Part shown: in pieces, positions 1-17,900 of the stretch | Position numbering within the stretch: the stretch's first letter is position 1 | Layout: each line of letters begins with the position of its first letter | Source: Escallonia rubra | Lineage: Eukaryota > Streptophyta > Magnoliopsida > Escalloniales > Escalloniaceae | Direction of reading: 5' to 3' | NCBI GenBank assembly: GCA_033065855.1 | Contig: JAVXUO010002717.1 | Coordinates: 124,001 to 188,000, forward strand | DNA: 64,000 bases | Program-made: the position numbers and the translations under genes | Notes under the pieces: model-generated | What the model was told of the DNA's origin: nothing | Database searches by the model: none | The model's input: only the letters and a program-made list of their open reading frames with translations

Positions 1-2644
1 AGTGTAAAAAAGGTATACATGGAAAAACATCTACAAAATCTTTCTTAATTCCGAAAGTGATCAACTTTTTCGGGACAGCCCAGAAAGGAAATATGATCAA
101 TTATTTTGGGACGGAGGAGGTATATCAGAGAAGGCTACTACAGTCATCTTAACATACAAATGCAGTTCCAGACTCCTACACGTTGGGGCACTCCTAAATA
201 TGTGCAGAAATCTTTAAACATACCCAGTTTAAAGAGTAAGACGTGTGTTTAGAAGAAGACAATTCTCCCTTTCTCAACCACCAACCCTCCAAAATAAAAG
301 GCTTTTGGAAATTCGAAAAATTCCTAATTCATGAGTCTCGTGTTTATGCATGTAAGATAAAATTATTGCTCCGTGCCTCCGTCCACAAAAAACTGTACTC
401 CTTTCCACATTGGGATGCCCACAAATATTTGTTCCAACTTGAAAAAGCCAAGCATATTTATTTTCTTTGTTCCATTTTCTACTATAAAATACCACTAACT
501 ATACAAGAACGTTGCACCACACAGCATAAATAGGGGCATACATCGAAGTTAACATGATATCACGAGATATTAATTGCACTCATCATTTACCTGAGCCGCC
601 ATGGCCGCTGTAAGGGTTTGAACTTAAAGATGAAGTTGTAGAATTAAGCTGAATATAAACAAGCAACCTTCCCCTGTGGCATTCAAGTAAATCTTCTTAA
701 TCAGGTTCGACTGAACTTAAGACTCGGCCTTTTGTTTTACATTGAAAGCAGCCCATCTTGTATGTTTAAAACCAGGCCTTTTCCTTAATCCCCTGAGGGG
801 GGTTTGTTAAAAGCAAGCCATTTCCTCTCAAAAGCCAATCCCCCTTCGTTAGATTCTTAGTTCTTTTAACCTCCTCATTTGAAACCCAAATCCAATTTTC
901 TCATTTTATTAAGTCCAAGTTTCAGTAAGAATAAAAGCCCCCCTATGGATATAGAACCAGCCCACTTTCTCTTCATTTATCTAAAACCAAACACAGCCCA
1001 CTTGCTTTTTAAGGAAAAGAAAAGAACCAAAGCCTCTTTTCAGTCAACAAGCTGGAGGGAAATAAAACAAAGAAAAAAAGAGAGAAAAGAGGCAAGACTG
1101 CAACTATCTAATTGCATCTTAGAACCAGACCAATTTGGAGATTTGGAATTCTAGTATCAGTTCTTAGACTTGCGGTTGGCCACATCAAAAAGGTGCTTCA
1201 GACTAGTTGATCTGCTCTATGATATTGTTGAGTGCGGCGGTAGAGATCTTCTCACCTTGCGTGACAAACTTTTGTGGAAATATTGATGATCGTCTAGGCT
1301 TGCAGATTTGCACCAGAAGTGTGCATAGGAGCAAGCTGAATATAAACGGGAGATTTTGCGCAACAGAACTCTACGAATCTTTCTTGAAAGGACAGAAACA
1401 TCAGAATATAAGACTTTTCAGTCTGATGAAATGAAGCCTAAAATTGTGCAAGCAGAGCCTGAGGTTGAGGAAAGAGTTGAGAACACTGCTGAAGACAATC
1501 TCAAGGATCCTAAAGCCGAACTTGTGAATTCAAAGAAAGAGACTGTGCCTGTGGTTACGGGGTTTGTTCAACATGTTGAAACACCAATTAAAATAGCTAA
1601 TTCCGAGGTCACAGATTTTGCTTTTGTCCCTGCACCTATTGAACTAGAAGTTCTGCAAACCAACTTCACGACCGCTGATTTTCGAAAGATGCCCAAGGCG
1701 TAGTTGTGCAAAGTGAACGTGAAGTAATATGCACCATATTGATTTCATTTTCTGCAGACCACAAATTTAATCCACCACCATGTGTGAAATCTCTGCTACA
1801 CTACGTGCTATACTCGAAGATGAACTTCGCAGTGAAGCAGCTTGGGAGGATCAAGACTTGGGAGCTCTTTGCTGTCATTTATGTGGTCGTTTGTCCTCCC
1901 ACCTTTAAAAACTCAGGATCGTGTTTTTCATAATGCTCAGTGTGGGGAGAATGACGAAGAACGCTTGAACGGGGTTAAAAGGATTGGGATACCATTGTTA
2001 TTTTTATACAGTTTTATTTAACGGAAACTAGGAATCCAAAATATAGTCAACAAGAAAATAGGGATTAGAGTTTTTGAGAATTTAAGTCAAAAGTTTTATG
2101 GTATTTAAGTATTCACCACTCTAGGGTTTCTTATTGTCTAGGTTAGCTATCCCTAAAATTAAGAAGTAATCACCGTTATTTGGAAGTTAATGAGTGTAAG
2201 AATTTGAGAGTCATTTTTATCTTCTAAGCCCGCAAGCACGCCAATTCCCGAAAAAGAAGCAAACAGTCTGCCCATTGGTAGATCCCTTGCAAGGGTGACA
2301 CAGAATGACTTGCGGGTCAACACATCCCTCGGGGGAGGGTGACGCAAATTATGATGTCTTAATGATATGTTTTCTGCTACTTCTACTAGCAACAAATAGC
2401 TTAATTCAGTTGCTAAAAAATAAGCGGGGTGGTGTAGTACTGAAGGTACTGGGGTAGGAGCTGGGCGGGAGAATCATTACTACAGGGTCCTGCAATAAGA
2501 TCTATATAACAAGATTGCACATATAAGTCAGTCAATGGATAAAGCTTATATGAAAAGTACACAGATACGACCCTAGTAAACAACCTAAAAAACAGGAAAA
2601 AGCGATTGTAGAACAAGTGTGAGATCATAGATGTCAATACATAC
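1..2644. other. Probable CDC5 intron 2 (or 3' flank), no host exon found
   Basis: CDC5 exon 2 ends at 2645 with a good splice donor (GTATGT read on the minus strand), so this stretch is most simply the start of the next intron, at least 2.6 kb long. I looked on the minus strand for the conserved C-terminal part of CDC5 and found none. Positions about 60-125 resemble the end of a Stowaway-like MITE (a GGGACGGAGG motif at 110-119). A plus-strand reading frame near 1356-1703 is described separately. The rest shows only AT-rich sequence without recognisable features. Confidence 0.6.
1356..1703 (+). pseudogene. Unidentified protein-like fragment inside the CDC5 gene, opposite strand
   Basis: An open frame of about 115 codons, rich in Glu, Lys and Val with a coding-like composition, followed in the same frame after several stops by a second acidic stretch at about 1782-1890. 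Upstream, about 1200-1290, another frame also looks protein-like (leucine- and aspartate-rich). The pieces read like a decayed or retroposed copy of a gene, not random DNA, but I do not recognise the family. It lies antisense to CDC5 inside what should be its second intron. It has no clear promoter, splice structure or complete start-to-stop frame. It could also be chance. Confidence 0.22.
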
Positions 2645-7740
<5,096 letters not shown>

Positions 7741-8957
7741 GGTTAATTACAAAACTGTCTCATGAGGTTTACACGTTTTTGCACTTTACTCCCCGTGTTT
7801 ACAACTTTTGCAATAGTGTCCCCCGATGTTGACAAAATCATTGCAAACAGCTCCAAAATTGGACATCCGTTCAATTTTAGACGTTAAGTCTTCATGTGCG
7901 GTGCACATGCCATTTTGGCATGGGCAAATATGTAATTTCCCCTACCCCCTATTCCTTTTCTCACATGTTCATCTTCTTCTTCTCTCTCTCTCTCTCTATG
8001 CGGCAAAACCAGATAAAGATGCTTGCAATGGGTCTGGTGTATTAGTTTAGAACTAAAAGTATGGTTTTGTCAGAGTTCCTCCTGATAATTACATTAAGGA
8101 AACTTATGGAGCATAAGGAAGATGCACAACTCACCATCCCAACATGTAATCTATGCTTCGTTGCGCAGCAGCGCGGTCTTCCTCTGTATTGGTCAGAGCT
8201 ACATGCCAAATTTGCTGGAGAATAATTACAATCTTCCCCTTTTGCGTACTCTATGGTTATAAAACAAAAGCTCCAATGAATTAATTAGGGTTTGGTATCT
8301 TTGATTTTCACGATTGTGGTATTTCTATCTATCCGTCGACGGTGACCGACTTGTACCTGCGAGATTGCTCCAACAGTTGTAATTGTTGTAAGCAACAGTT
8401 TTGACTTTACTCTTTAATGGTTTTATAATAAAGACGAAGACATCATCATATTGACTATTGGAGTATTAGCAAAACTAATGGGTTTTGCCGCATGAGAGAG
8501 AGAAAGTCTGCAAACTTGAGCATAACTAAATCCTACATGAAAATCTCCAGACTCTTCTTGAAAATCCGTACACCCCACATGCTCGAGTTTGCTTTGAGGC
8601 GGTGGAATTTGAGTCACGGTGGTGAAGAGGTCAGGAGGAATTATGCAATTGGAGAGATCACGGTGCCGTCATGGCCGTAAAGAATCAAGATTAAGGGTTT
8701 TGCCGCAGAGAGAGAGAGAGAAGAAGATGAACAGGTGAGAAAAGGAAGAGGGGTAGGGGAAATTACATTTTTGCCCATGCCAAAATGGCATGTGCACCGC
8801 ACATGAGGACTTAACGTCCAAAATTGAACGGACATCCAATTTTGGAGATGTTTGCAATGGTTTTGTCAACCTCGGGCGACACTATTACAAAAGTTGTAAA
8901 CACAGGGAGTAAAGTGCAAAAATGTGTAAACCTCAGGGAACAGTTTTGTAATTAACC
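7741..8957. mobile_element. Mutator-like element with long terminal inverted repeats
   Basis: Terminal inverted repeats of about 265 bp: left 7741-8008, right 8696-8957. The termini are GGTTAATTAC and GTAATTAACC. The repeats include a shared inner part with a CT/GA microsatellite and the GCGGCAAAACC motif. Flanks are A-rich (TAAAAAAAT on the left, CTAAAAAAC on the right), so a 9-bp target duplication is possible but not clear. The 690-bp centre has no transposase. Long repeats plus this terminus fit a non-autonomous MULE. It sits immediately upstream of CDC5 and could supply promoter sequence. Confidence 0.72.
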
Positions 8958-9001
8958 CTAAAAAACGAAATTCCATTTTTACGTTTTTTATAATATTAAC
9001 C

Positions 9002-9071
<70 letters not shown>

Positions 9072-9421
9072 ATAGATAACAAAATTTCTTTTAGCAAGAG
9101 TATACCAACGGGATTCCTTTTCAGAAAAAGTAAAAATTGTTGAATATATTAAATATATTAAATACCATTTGAAAAAATATTTTTGTTGATTGAATATCAT
9201 TTCCAACATGTGTTATATGTCTACACAAGTGGAGTAAATCTTAAAAAATATTTGTAATGAACGGTAGCAGAATTCAGAGATTTTGACCTTGTAAAATGAA
9301 AATTGGTCAAACACAACATTTTTTAAAAGACATATGTCAAAACGATGTAAGCATGTCCATATGCATGTCGCTTTCATCATTTTTAGTTTCATGTTTTGTA
9401 GTTTCTAGAGGGGAAAAACTA
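8958..9421. repeat. (TA)n microsatellite and anonymous spacer
   Basis: Positions about 9005-9063 are an almost pure TA dinucleotide run of about 29 units, followed by a short TG run. The rest of the spacer up to the direct repeat at 9422 shows no gene. Confidence 0.85.
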
Positions 9422-9849
9422 CCTTTTAATAAATTTTGTGAAACTCAATGGCGTTGGAAGGTTGTCACAACAGCAGCAATGGTGGATGACGAAAGTGGCA
9501 AATCTGGCAAGGACGTGAGAACAGATGCACTGGTAGGTGGTGACGGGGGGAGAATGTGGTCGGCATTGAGACAATTACGAGTGGAGAGAGACAGGGAGAG
9601 AAAAAGATGCTTAAGGACCGGGGCACATATTATCTAGCGCACTGTCCTTTTGCTTTATTAAAAAAACATATCGAACGTTCACGTGGTCAGGATAGACAGT
9701 CCAAGATTGGTTGAAAAAATAAAAAATAGTAATCTCAACCTTGGGTGGCGATGGACTCCCTGTATATGCCTAGTTGTCCATGTGAGTGGACCATAGCATG
9801 AAACAGGTCAACAATTAACAGGGACATTTTGGGATCTGTTCAATACGTG
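9422..9849. repeat. Tandem duplication, copy 1 (about 428 bp)
   Basis: This segment is repeated in the same orientation at 11281-11708 with about 90 per cent identity by eye, from TTTTAATAAATTTTGTG to GGGATCTGTTCAA. The second copy begins exactly at the right end of the Mutator-like element 9866-11282. The two copies were therefore probably adjacent before that element inserted. No protein or RNA is recognised in it. Confidence 0.85.
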
Positions 9850-10060
9850 GACAAGTTTTAACAAAGGGATAATTGCGTAAAATACCCATGTGATTTGGGG
9901 TAGTTGCAAAAACACTCATATTGTTACAAAAATTGCAAAGACCTCCCTCTAGCACTTATTTTGTTGCAACCATTAGAAAAGTCATCTAAATTAATAGAGC
10001 GTGCTCTTCACGCTCTTGAACAATGCTTGTAGTAAAAAGTTTATACATTAAAAAGACTAA

Positions 10061-10376
10061 GGCCCCGTACGCTTATCATATTTGTTTTCTGCTTTCATTT
10101 TCTGTTTTCATTTTCACGATTTTCATATTCAGTTTGAAAACATGTTCCTGTACTTTTATCATTTTCACAAAAAAAAAATTAGCTATTTTTTCTTATATTG
10201 GGTTAAGTTTGAGTGAAAAACAGCTGAAAACACCTTTTAGGTGTTTTCAGTTTTTTGTTACTATTTGAGTAATTTTATCCAAAACGAAAACAGAAAATGG
10301 TAAACGTACGCAAAAAAAGAATCTTTTTCATCATCATTGCTAAAAACAGAAAACGAATATGGTAAACGTACGGGGC
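10061..10376. mobile_element. PIF/Harbinger-type (Tourist-like) MITE
   Basis: Left end GGCCCCGTACG and right end CGTACGGGGC are inverted repeats flanked by TAA on both sides (10058-10060 and 10377-10379), the 3-bp target duplication typical of PIF/Harbinger. The inner sequence is also palindromic in part, with the ATATG/GAAAACAGAAA tracts. It is about 316 bp with no coding capacity and is inserted within the Mutator-like element. Confidence 0.72.
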
Positions 10377-10867
10377 TAAAGTACCCTCTTCTTTTTCTCT
10401 CTCTCAAACAAATCTCAATTCCACCAAAACCTAACCCTAGCTGCCACGCTCACAACCACTACCCCAGTCTGCCACTTGTGCCACCCACAACCACGCTCAC
10501 AACCAACACCCCAGTCTTGTACGCCTAGCGGCCACCAGCCTCGTCACCATGCGCCGCCAGTGTAAACCCTTCACAATCCCACCTCCACCACCCCGTCTGC
10601 AACTTGCACCACCCACAACCGGCGCCACCATATGCCTCATTCAATCCCGTCGCCCGCCAACTGCTGCACATAATCTCATCACCGCCAACAGCCCACCCGA
10701 TCTCGCCGCCACCATAATTGTCGATCCCGTTACAGTCATCAAACCCAAACCAATCGCCCAACAATTCAAAAATCGAACCCCCAAACTTAGATCGAACCCT
10801 AATTGAACCCCTAAACTTAAATCGAACCCTAATCCCACTGCGGCCACCAACAATTCGAACCCTAATC

Positions 10868-10933
10868 GCACAATCTCAAATCTAGGGTTTCAAATCGCAA
10901 TCTGCAATTGAAACCCTAGATCTGAGATTGTGC
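10868..10933. repeat. 26-bp near-perfect hairpin
   Basis: Arms 10868-10893 and 10908-10933 are inverse complements with a single mismatch (one A/C difference) around a 14-base loop. The arm includes the TCTAGGGTTT motif. It lies at the edge of the C-rich core of the Mutator-like element. The stem is the length of a small-RNA precursor duplex, but nothing shows that it is transcribed. Confidence 0.7.
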
Positions 10934-11280
10934 AATTCGGGTAAATAAGATACTCGTGACCCATCGATACTTGGTAGATTAACTAATGATGCGTTGCCAG
11001 TCCCATCGATTCCCACTTGCGCCGCCGCGAGCCCGCCATCGATCCACTAAGGGATCTCTTGAAGAAGAAGGAGGAAAATAAGATACTTGTAGCCATTCAG
11101 GAGAAGAAAGTGTGCCATTCTCATTTATATAGAGGGGCAATTTAGACATGTTCACCGTTCTATTACGAAAATTTTACGGTACAACACCTTTACAATTTCA
11201 TGTGTCTTTATGCAATTTTTGTAACAATATGGGTGTTTTTGCAACTACACCAAACTACAAAGGTATTTTACGCAATTATC

Positions 11281-11708
11281 CCTTTAATAAATTTTGTGAA
11301 TATCAATGTCGTTGGAAGGTTATCACAATAGCGGCAATGATGGGTGACGAAAGTGGCAAAGCTAGCAAGGGCGTGAGAACAGATGCACCGGTAGGTGGTA
11401 ACGGGGGGAGAATGTGGTCGGCATTGAGATAATTACGAGTGGAGAGAGACGGGGCGAGAAAAAGATGCTTAAGGATCGGGGCACAGATTATCTAGCGCAC
11501 TGTCTTTTTGCCTTATTAAAAAAAGATATTGAACATTCACGTGGTCGGGGTAGACAGTCCAAGATTGGTTGAAAAAATAAAAATAATAATAATCTCAACC
11601 TTGGGTGGCGATAGACCCTGTATATGCATACTTGTCCATGTGAGTGGACCAATAGCATGAAACAGGTCAACAATTAACAGGGACATTTTGGGATCTGTTC
11701 AAAACGTG
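11281..11708. repeat. Tandem duplication, copy 2
   Basis: Partner of the repeat at 9422-9849; the first bases overlap the 9-bp target duplication of the Mutator-like element. Beyond 11708 the two copies diverge and the sequence continues into the 3' region of CJD1. Confidence 0.85.
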
Positions 11709-11980
11709 ATCCGCTAGGAAATGAAAACTAACATCACTTTTAATGAGAGAGAACATAATGTTTCCTACTAGAAAGCAAGGAAGATGGTTCCATATAACAT
11801 TATTATTAGTAAAAAGTAAGATCCAAGTTACATGGCTGTTTATGAACCCTAGATCAATCAACACGACCCCTACAGCTTATATTATTACTATCAAAAAGCT
11901 TGACAACCAAAATTGATGGTGAATAAACATCCCCTGATGATGAACTCTGTAACTGTAACTTGGGCAGAGGAAAGGATTCG
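11709..11980 (-). other. CJD1 3' untranslated/downstream region
   Basis: Immediately downstream of the CJD1 stop codon on the minus strand. It is AT-rich and contains no other reading frame of note. A precise polyadenylation site cannot be named from the sequence. Confidence 0.5.
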
Positions 11981-14900
11981 TCATCTGTAATATGACGCCA
12001 AAATGTAAAGCGTGACCGCGCTTGAGATAGTAACAATCAGTTCCTGAAAAAGAACCTTGTCAATCGGTGGAGTACGAAAGGTCACATGATAAGAACGGTT
12101 TATGCAGTATAGTGCTAACAAAATTGTAGGTACAGCTTGCATGCGATTACATTGAATCGAAAACTAATCAGCATCGAACCAATAGCCGATTGAAATAGCT
12201 TTCTTGAAAGGATTTTGGGCCACAAAGACGAAAGCAACATGAGTTCAATACTATACATGTCACTAGTAGCATACATATATGCACGGGGCATAATAATCAG
12301 ATAAGTGCTAACTCGGTTCTTTTGCTACATTCTCACCTCATTTGTCTGTTAAGCAACAAATGGGGGGTAAAAGAGGGTAGATTTAATAAAACAGAGATAT
12401 TAAGCTCGGATAGTGGTAGATAATAACTTAAAAGTTAAAACCATGTAATTGGTAACAAAAATGATGGAGCCCTAAACATAATTAACGGTTGTATGCAACC
12501 AAAGCAAATCAGGTAAACAATCAAACCACAAAGTTGGAACTTGGGAGCACATGGATGCATTAATTCGTGGAATACTAAAGGCGAGAAGAAATGTCCGTAT
12601 ACTGGTAACATCGATCAAGATACTTTCAATGACCACTAAGTTTTGGTGCATAATGGACATGGGACAGGAGATGAGAATTGACCCTGAAAGACTGCCCTAG
12701 GCTACACAGAAGCATAACTATATCATGATGATATGATAACACGTACACCTTACAAAAGGGAGATGAACATGTAATTACATTTTAGACCAAAAGAGTAGAT
12801 AAACATTCATTTGCTAGGGAAGTAGATAGATTAAGCTTGTAAAAGGTAATTGGCTTGGATTATGAAGTAATAGAGTAGCTAAACGCATTTTAAGTATCAA
12901 GTACGGTTCATCAAAAGGTAGAGTTTCAATAGCTAAGAGAGTATGTGCCATAGCAAGAAGAACACAGAGAAAAAGAGAGAGAAGTTATGTTCTCTCTGTC
13001 TGGGCTTACATCTAGGATTAATTCTCGGTCTTTATTTTAAGCCTAGTTATGGATGAATTGGCTTGACACAACTCTGACATTGGGGATGATGTTGCTATAA
13101 AAAATTGCAGGTAGCCTATTGCAGAGGTGCATTCAATTTGTTCCATGTTTCATAAAAACAAATACAAAATTTATGACGCAATAAAATGTCAATACCTAAA
13201 TAGATGTACAGCAAAGACTCGACTCAACCAACAGCATAGTTGTCAGGAGATAGAAGTAAGAAGCTGAATAAATTGTTCATAAACTGAAAGAGAACTAAAA
13301 CTAACTAAGGCTTCTGAGCTATTAAAACCAGTAACAATAATGAAAGGTGTAACTTTCAGTTTCATCATGAGCGTGACCCTAGAAATTGGGAAAGAATATC
13401 TATGTAGTAAAGCCCAAGTAGCCCACGTCCATCACACATGATTTAGAGTCATGAGCAAGAGAAATTAGCCACACGGACATAAGCTTATTTCTTACAAGAA
13501 AGCCATTGCATATACCTGGTTATTATATAGGACAACAGGTATGTAGCCGCCCGCTAGTTCAATTAGATTTAGGACACCAGTATATCCCTGCAGCAAATCA
13601 ATAAGGAAATGAAAACCTGAGAAAACTAAGTCCAGAGACCGAAGATGAAACATAAGTTGCACATAATGAAATTTCGAAATGGCAACCGCTAATAATGTTA
13701 TGAAGAACAGGAGAAGCAGCAGAGAGAACTTTCAGAGAAGGGGAAACGAAAAATTAACTCACACCAAATAGCAAACTAAACAAGGGAGCTAGAGAAGAAG
13801 GAACTGAGAAGAAGGTATCAGCAACAACTGGTTTTATACTAGACCAAGTTACATCTCAGATCCAAACATATGTTGAATAGCATAGAATGATCCTAAAAAG
13901 CACATATTTTAGCGTTGCATAATACAAATAAAGCCCCACACACATTTGGGGTTGGGATTAGGGTTAAGAGACTGCAAGTCTTGATCATTTGATCAAGATA
14001 AAGCATATTTTTCTAGCATCCACAGACCATGATATGAAACAAGAATCACCACCATTACAGAAAACAAAAGGTAAACGACAAGAACCCTGTTAAAACAATG
14101 CATTTCAAATCCTTGCATTAATATACTCTGAACTATTTATGATGATGACTATAACTATAGTCAACAATGAATCAATTGGGAACAATGCACAGAAGAGGGA
14201 TCTTATTTCTTTTTATTTTCTTGTTTGTTTCTTCACATCAAAAATTGAGTGGGAGGCACAAATAGCGTCAATAAAACATATTGCTTCACAAAGCTTGTTT
14301 AATATCCGTGTGTTGTTAACAGATCCCATGGCTAGAGAGAACTTATTTGTGAGATTCAGAGCTATGTTTGGCCACAAACCATTTCACAGGAGATGTATTA
14401 ACAAAGTTATTTGCCCATTTCGTAGAAAAAGGCAGGCTGGATAAGTGAAGAAGTGCTTCTGAAATATTGCAGAACCCTACTATACTCTGTGTAGAAGGAA
14501 ATACTTCATAGGAAGACTGTGAGGCCAACTGTGCAGTATTGTTCCAGATGTTCGACATCTAAGCAAAGCACGACAAAGATGAATGTGACTGAAGTACGAT
14601 CTGAAACAGATGAATGACCACAAAACAGGGTTAGGATAGAAACCAGGTCATCTGCAAGCAATGGGGTGGCAGAAGATGAGGGATACTGACATACTCTACG
14701 TAGGCCTTTGGAATCCCATTGGAAAAAGAATGGTAGTGCGAAGTTGATGGGAATAAAAGGGGATTGTTTGCTAGAAATATAGCATATAAAACGTGAATTT
14801 GCATCAACGAGAACGGAAGAAACGTATTTATGTACATGATACGGCTACATATGGTTTCATAGCATCAACTGTGTTGCAGTTTCATCAGAGTTCTAGACAT

Positions 14901-17900
14901 GACAAGCATTTAATGAAGAAAGAAAACTACAACCTCACTTCTGTAAACAAAAGCACAAGACAAAAAGGAAAAGGAAAACCTAACGGGCTGCCATTTTTCA
15001 TCAAGTCGCAATTTAAGAATGGTAAACGGAAGTTTCAAGAGACTGCTAAGCAGAAAATCAGTGTCACATCTACTCAACCATCCTCACTCTTATGACAGAA
15101 AATAGAGCATTATATGTTTCAGAGAACAATGTGGATGTGATAATCACATGACCTCAAATAGCATATATGCATGAAACGTCAAAAAGCCAAAGGGTAGAAC
15201 TTCTTCGCTTCTATTTAAAGTCGAACAAGTTCGTCTTTAAAGAGGTAACATTAATTTCATGGGAAACGAGAAATTTGGAGACGTAAAAGAAAGTGAAATG
15301 ATGCTGATGATACAACAGGTCCAGGTACTAGATTTTCTTGAAACACAGTACTTGAGATGCATATATAGGGCTCAGCATGCAAGTACTAAGGAGTTTTATA
15401 TTCTCAAAACTAATTCAACCACTATTAACTAATTCTACGAATATGCAATTTTTCCACCACTTGAATGTTAAATAATGAATAAAAAGACGTACTGTGAAAT
15501 TAACTGTCATATTAACACCATGCCACCTCCATGCATCTAAAAGCCCAATAATAGCTTGGTTGATCAGCAAGTACATGTAGCTAAACTACAACTTGGTAGC
15601 TCCTTCAGAACGAAACTTATCCAACCGAGTTTTATTTTGATTTTAATAGGTAAAGTCCAAAGCCATTTTGACATGATCTGAAGACAAAAATAGAGGAGCA
15701 CAGAAGTTGACACACTTTCTGTTCTTTTTTAAGCAACCAATAGAGTGAAGATATGCAGTTATCTTTCAAGTAGCCTGGCCCACATGTCAAGGCCTGTCAG
15801 GGTAGTGTGCACACATGTTCTTCTACGTAAGATCTAAGGAAATACTGATACGGAGATTTGACCACTCTTCAAAGGATAGCTCAATCCAAAAAGCGCTTTT
15901 TCTTGCGTGCTTTTGGGCTCATAGGCTCTTTCCCAGTCGGAAAAGACTACCTTTCATTCCATAAAAGAAAGAAATTGTTTCACTATCCAATTTGATACTG
16001 GATCTTGGACTCAGGAGCTTGGCAACCTAGTAGATTGTTTGCTACTCATCTACGACCAGACCTCCCATTCATTTTGCTTGTTTGTTCTATACCTTTTACA
16101 AACTAAACATTCATCTCATTTCAAGAAAAACGAACTGAACACAGGAGGAATATCTTTCAATTCAATAGGGACATAAAGGCTTTCGGGCATGTTCTCTACG
16201 TATAGAGTATAATCTTGGCCAACCATAGCCACCATGGTAAGCAAAGTGTTACTTGCTTTATATGACCGCGCAACAGAGAAAGAAGACTCAGAGATTTCAT
16301 CATTGAGCAGTCAACCTCATATAAATTGAAGATGCATAGCAAATTTGAGCATGAGTTGTGTGTCTTAACAATAACAAGTTAAAGATGCTTCGAAGGTTGT
16401 GGGCCAAGAATAGTTTTTCGTAGTTGCATCAATGCAATCAAATGGACTCGCGTACCAAAGATGAGATAGCTACACAACCAAACACTAAGGCAAGAGAACG
16501 GAGAAGCCTTTTTCCCATCCGCAACATACGACCTTCATCCTCACCATCTTCCTGGAACAAAGATCGGTTTAAGAATCCTTTAAACAAATCAAAGCTTCCT
16601 GGAAAGATGTTATGAGATCTAAAAGGCACATGAATTTGCTACCATAACTTACTGTAAATGTGGGAGACACAGGAGGCTCAAACGCTTTTAACTTCTCAAA
16701 TATCCGATATACGAAGACAAATGTTAAAAACTGTACAGGTTTCCATTCAGCACTACGCTTGAAAAGAATCCAAGCTGTCTGCAGAAAGACCACAAAAAAT
16801 GAAGTCAATACACGGAGATTAAACAACTCAGTGATACCCAATTAAGTAAAATTTTAAGCATAACACATTCATTTATTGTGATCTATCCATAATATGTGTA
16901 AACTATCCCCTGAAATTTACACATACAGGCAACACATGACATGTAGAGAGCAAGAGGAGAAGGATGAGGAAAGAACAAGAAGAAAAAAGAGTTTACACCC
17001 TCATAAAAGTCCACAAGGGAGAAGACTTGATAGCAACAAGTCCGCCTCTCATAAATGAATATTGCCTCTTTTATGAGACCCTGAAAACTTTATGATGCTA
17101 TATTCTGCGATTCAGGACTGGATTGGAGTACAGAAATAGGTTACTTCCAAACACCATACAAGCGTGTAAACATGAGATTCAAAACCTTGACTCCAAGAGG
17201 AGGGGTGGGAGACCAAGAGAACACTCAGGCTTCCACACTTATTAAACTCAAGGTCCGTCACTTGGATGTGTTTCAGCTGGAGTAAAGCTAAGAGACTCAT
17301 AGTACATGTAAGTTCAAGTAACACAGTTACCTTTTCTTAATAGTTAAAATTGAGGCGTCATAACATCCGAAGTTCTATGTCGTGAGTTCTGGAAAGGAAA
17401 TAACAACCATTGATGCGAGTAACAACTTTTCGGTTTCATGTTTAATAGAGCTTCACCAAGGGCTTTAAGCCCCCATCTGTTCTATATAAGATGTCTGATG
17501 AACTTACCAAAGCACGAGATGAGGTACTTTGCAGTGATCTTGGCTGACCAGACTAAAACACAGTTCAATAAAGTTCTCGTAGCATAGTTGGAGTTGTGAT
17601 GTATTTTAGACTCCTAACAGTTTAGGCTAAGCAAGAGTATGAGGGAATATACAGAATGCGACTCTGTATGATTAGAGTTGCATAACTACCAAGAGAGAGG
17701 TGAGGATACTGCTCACCAAATAAGGACAAGCTGAAAGGAGCGACATGTGTGAAGAGGGCAGTAAAACCATACAATTCCTACCAAGGGGGCAGCTGTATAG
17801 TATCACAGTGAAGCTATATATGAGGGTATGGTTCAGAATGTTTGCGTTGTTAAGAAGCAGCACATCCGCATTTGTTTATTTGTAGTTACAACTTAGAAAG

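Larger units (their letters stand above)
9866..11282. mobile_element. Mutator-like element with gene-like GC-rich core
   Basis: Termini GGGATAATTGCGTAAAATAC on the left and its inverse on the right (11263-11282). The inverted repeats extend about 80 bp or more. It is flanked by 9-bp target duplications TTTAACAAA (9857-9865) and TTTAATAAA (11283-11291) that match at 8 of 9 positions, as expected for Mutator-like elements. The core contains a PIF-type MITE (10061-10376), a C-rich, coding-like block (about 10440-10870) unlike its AT-rich ends, and a long hairpin at 10868-10933. A core composition unlike the ends suggests a captured gene fragment (Pack-MULE), but no protein was recognised. Confidence 0.78.

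Noticed and set aside
1356..1703. Reading this frame as a further CDC5 exon
   Set aside because: It is on the opposite strand and its sequence does not resemble the conserved C-terminal part of CDC5.
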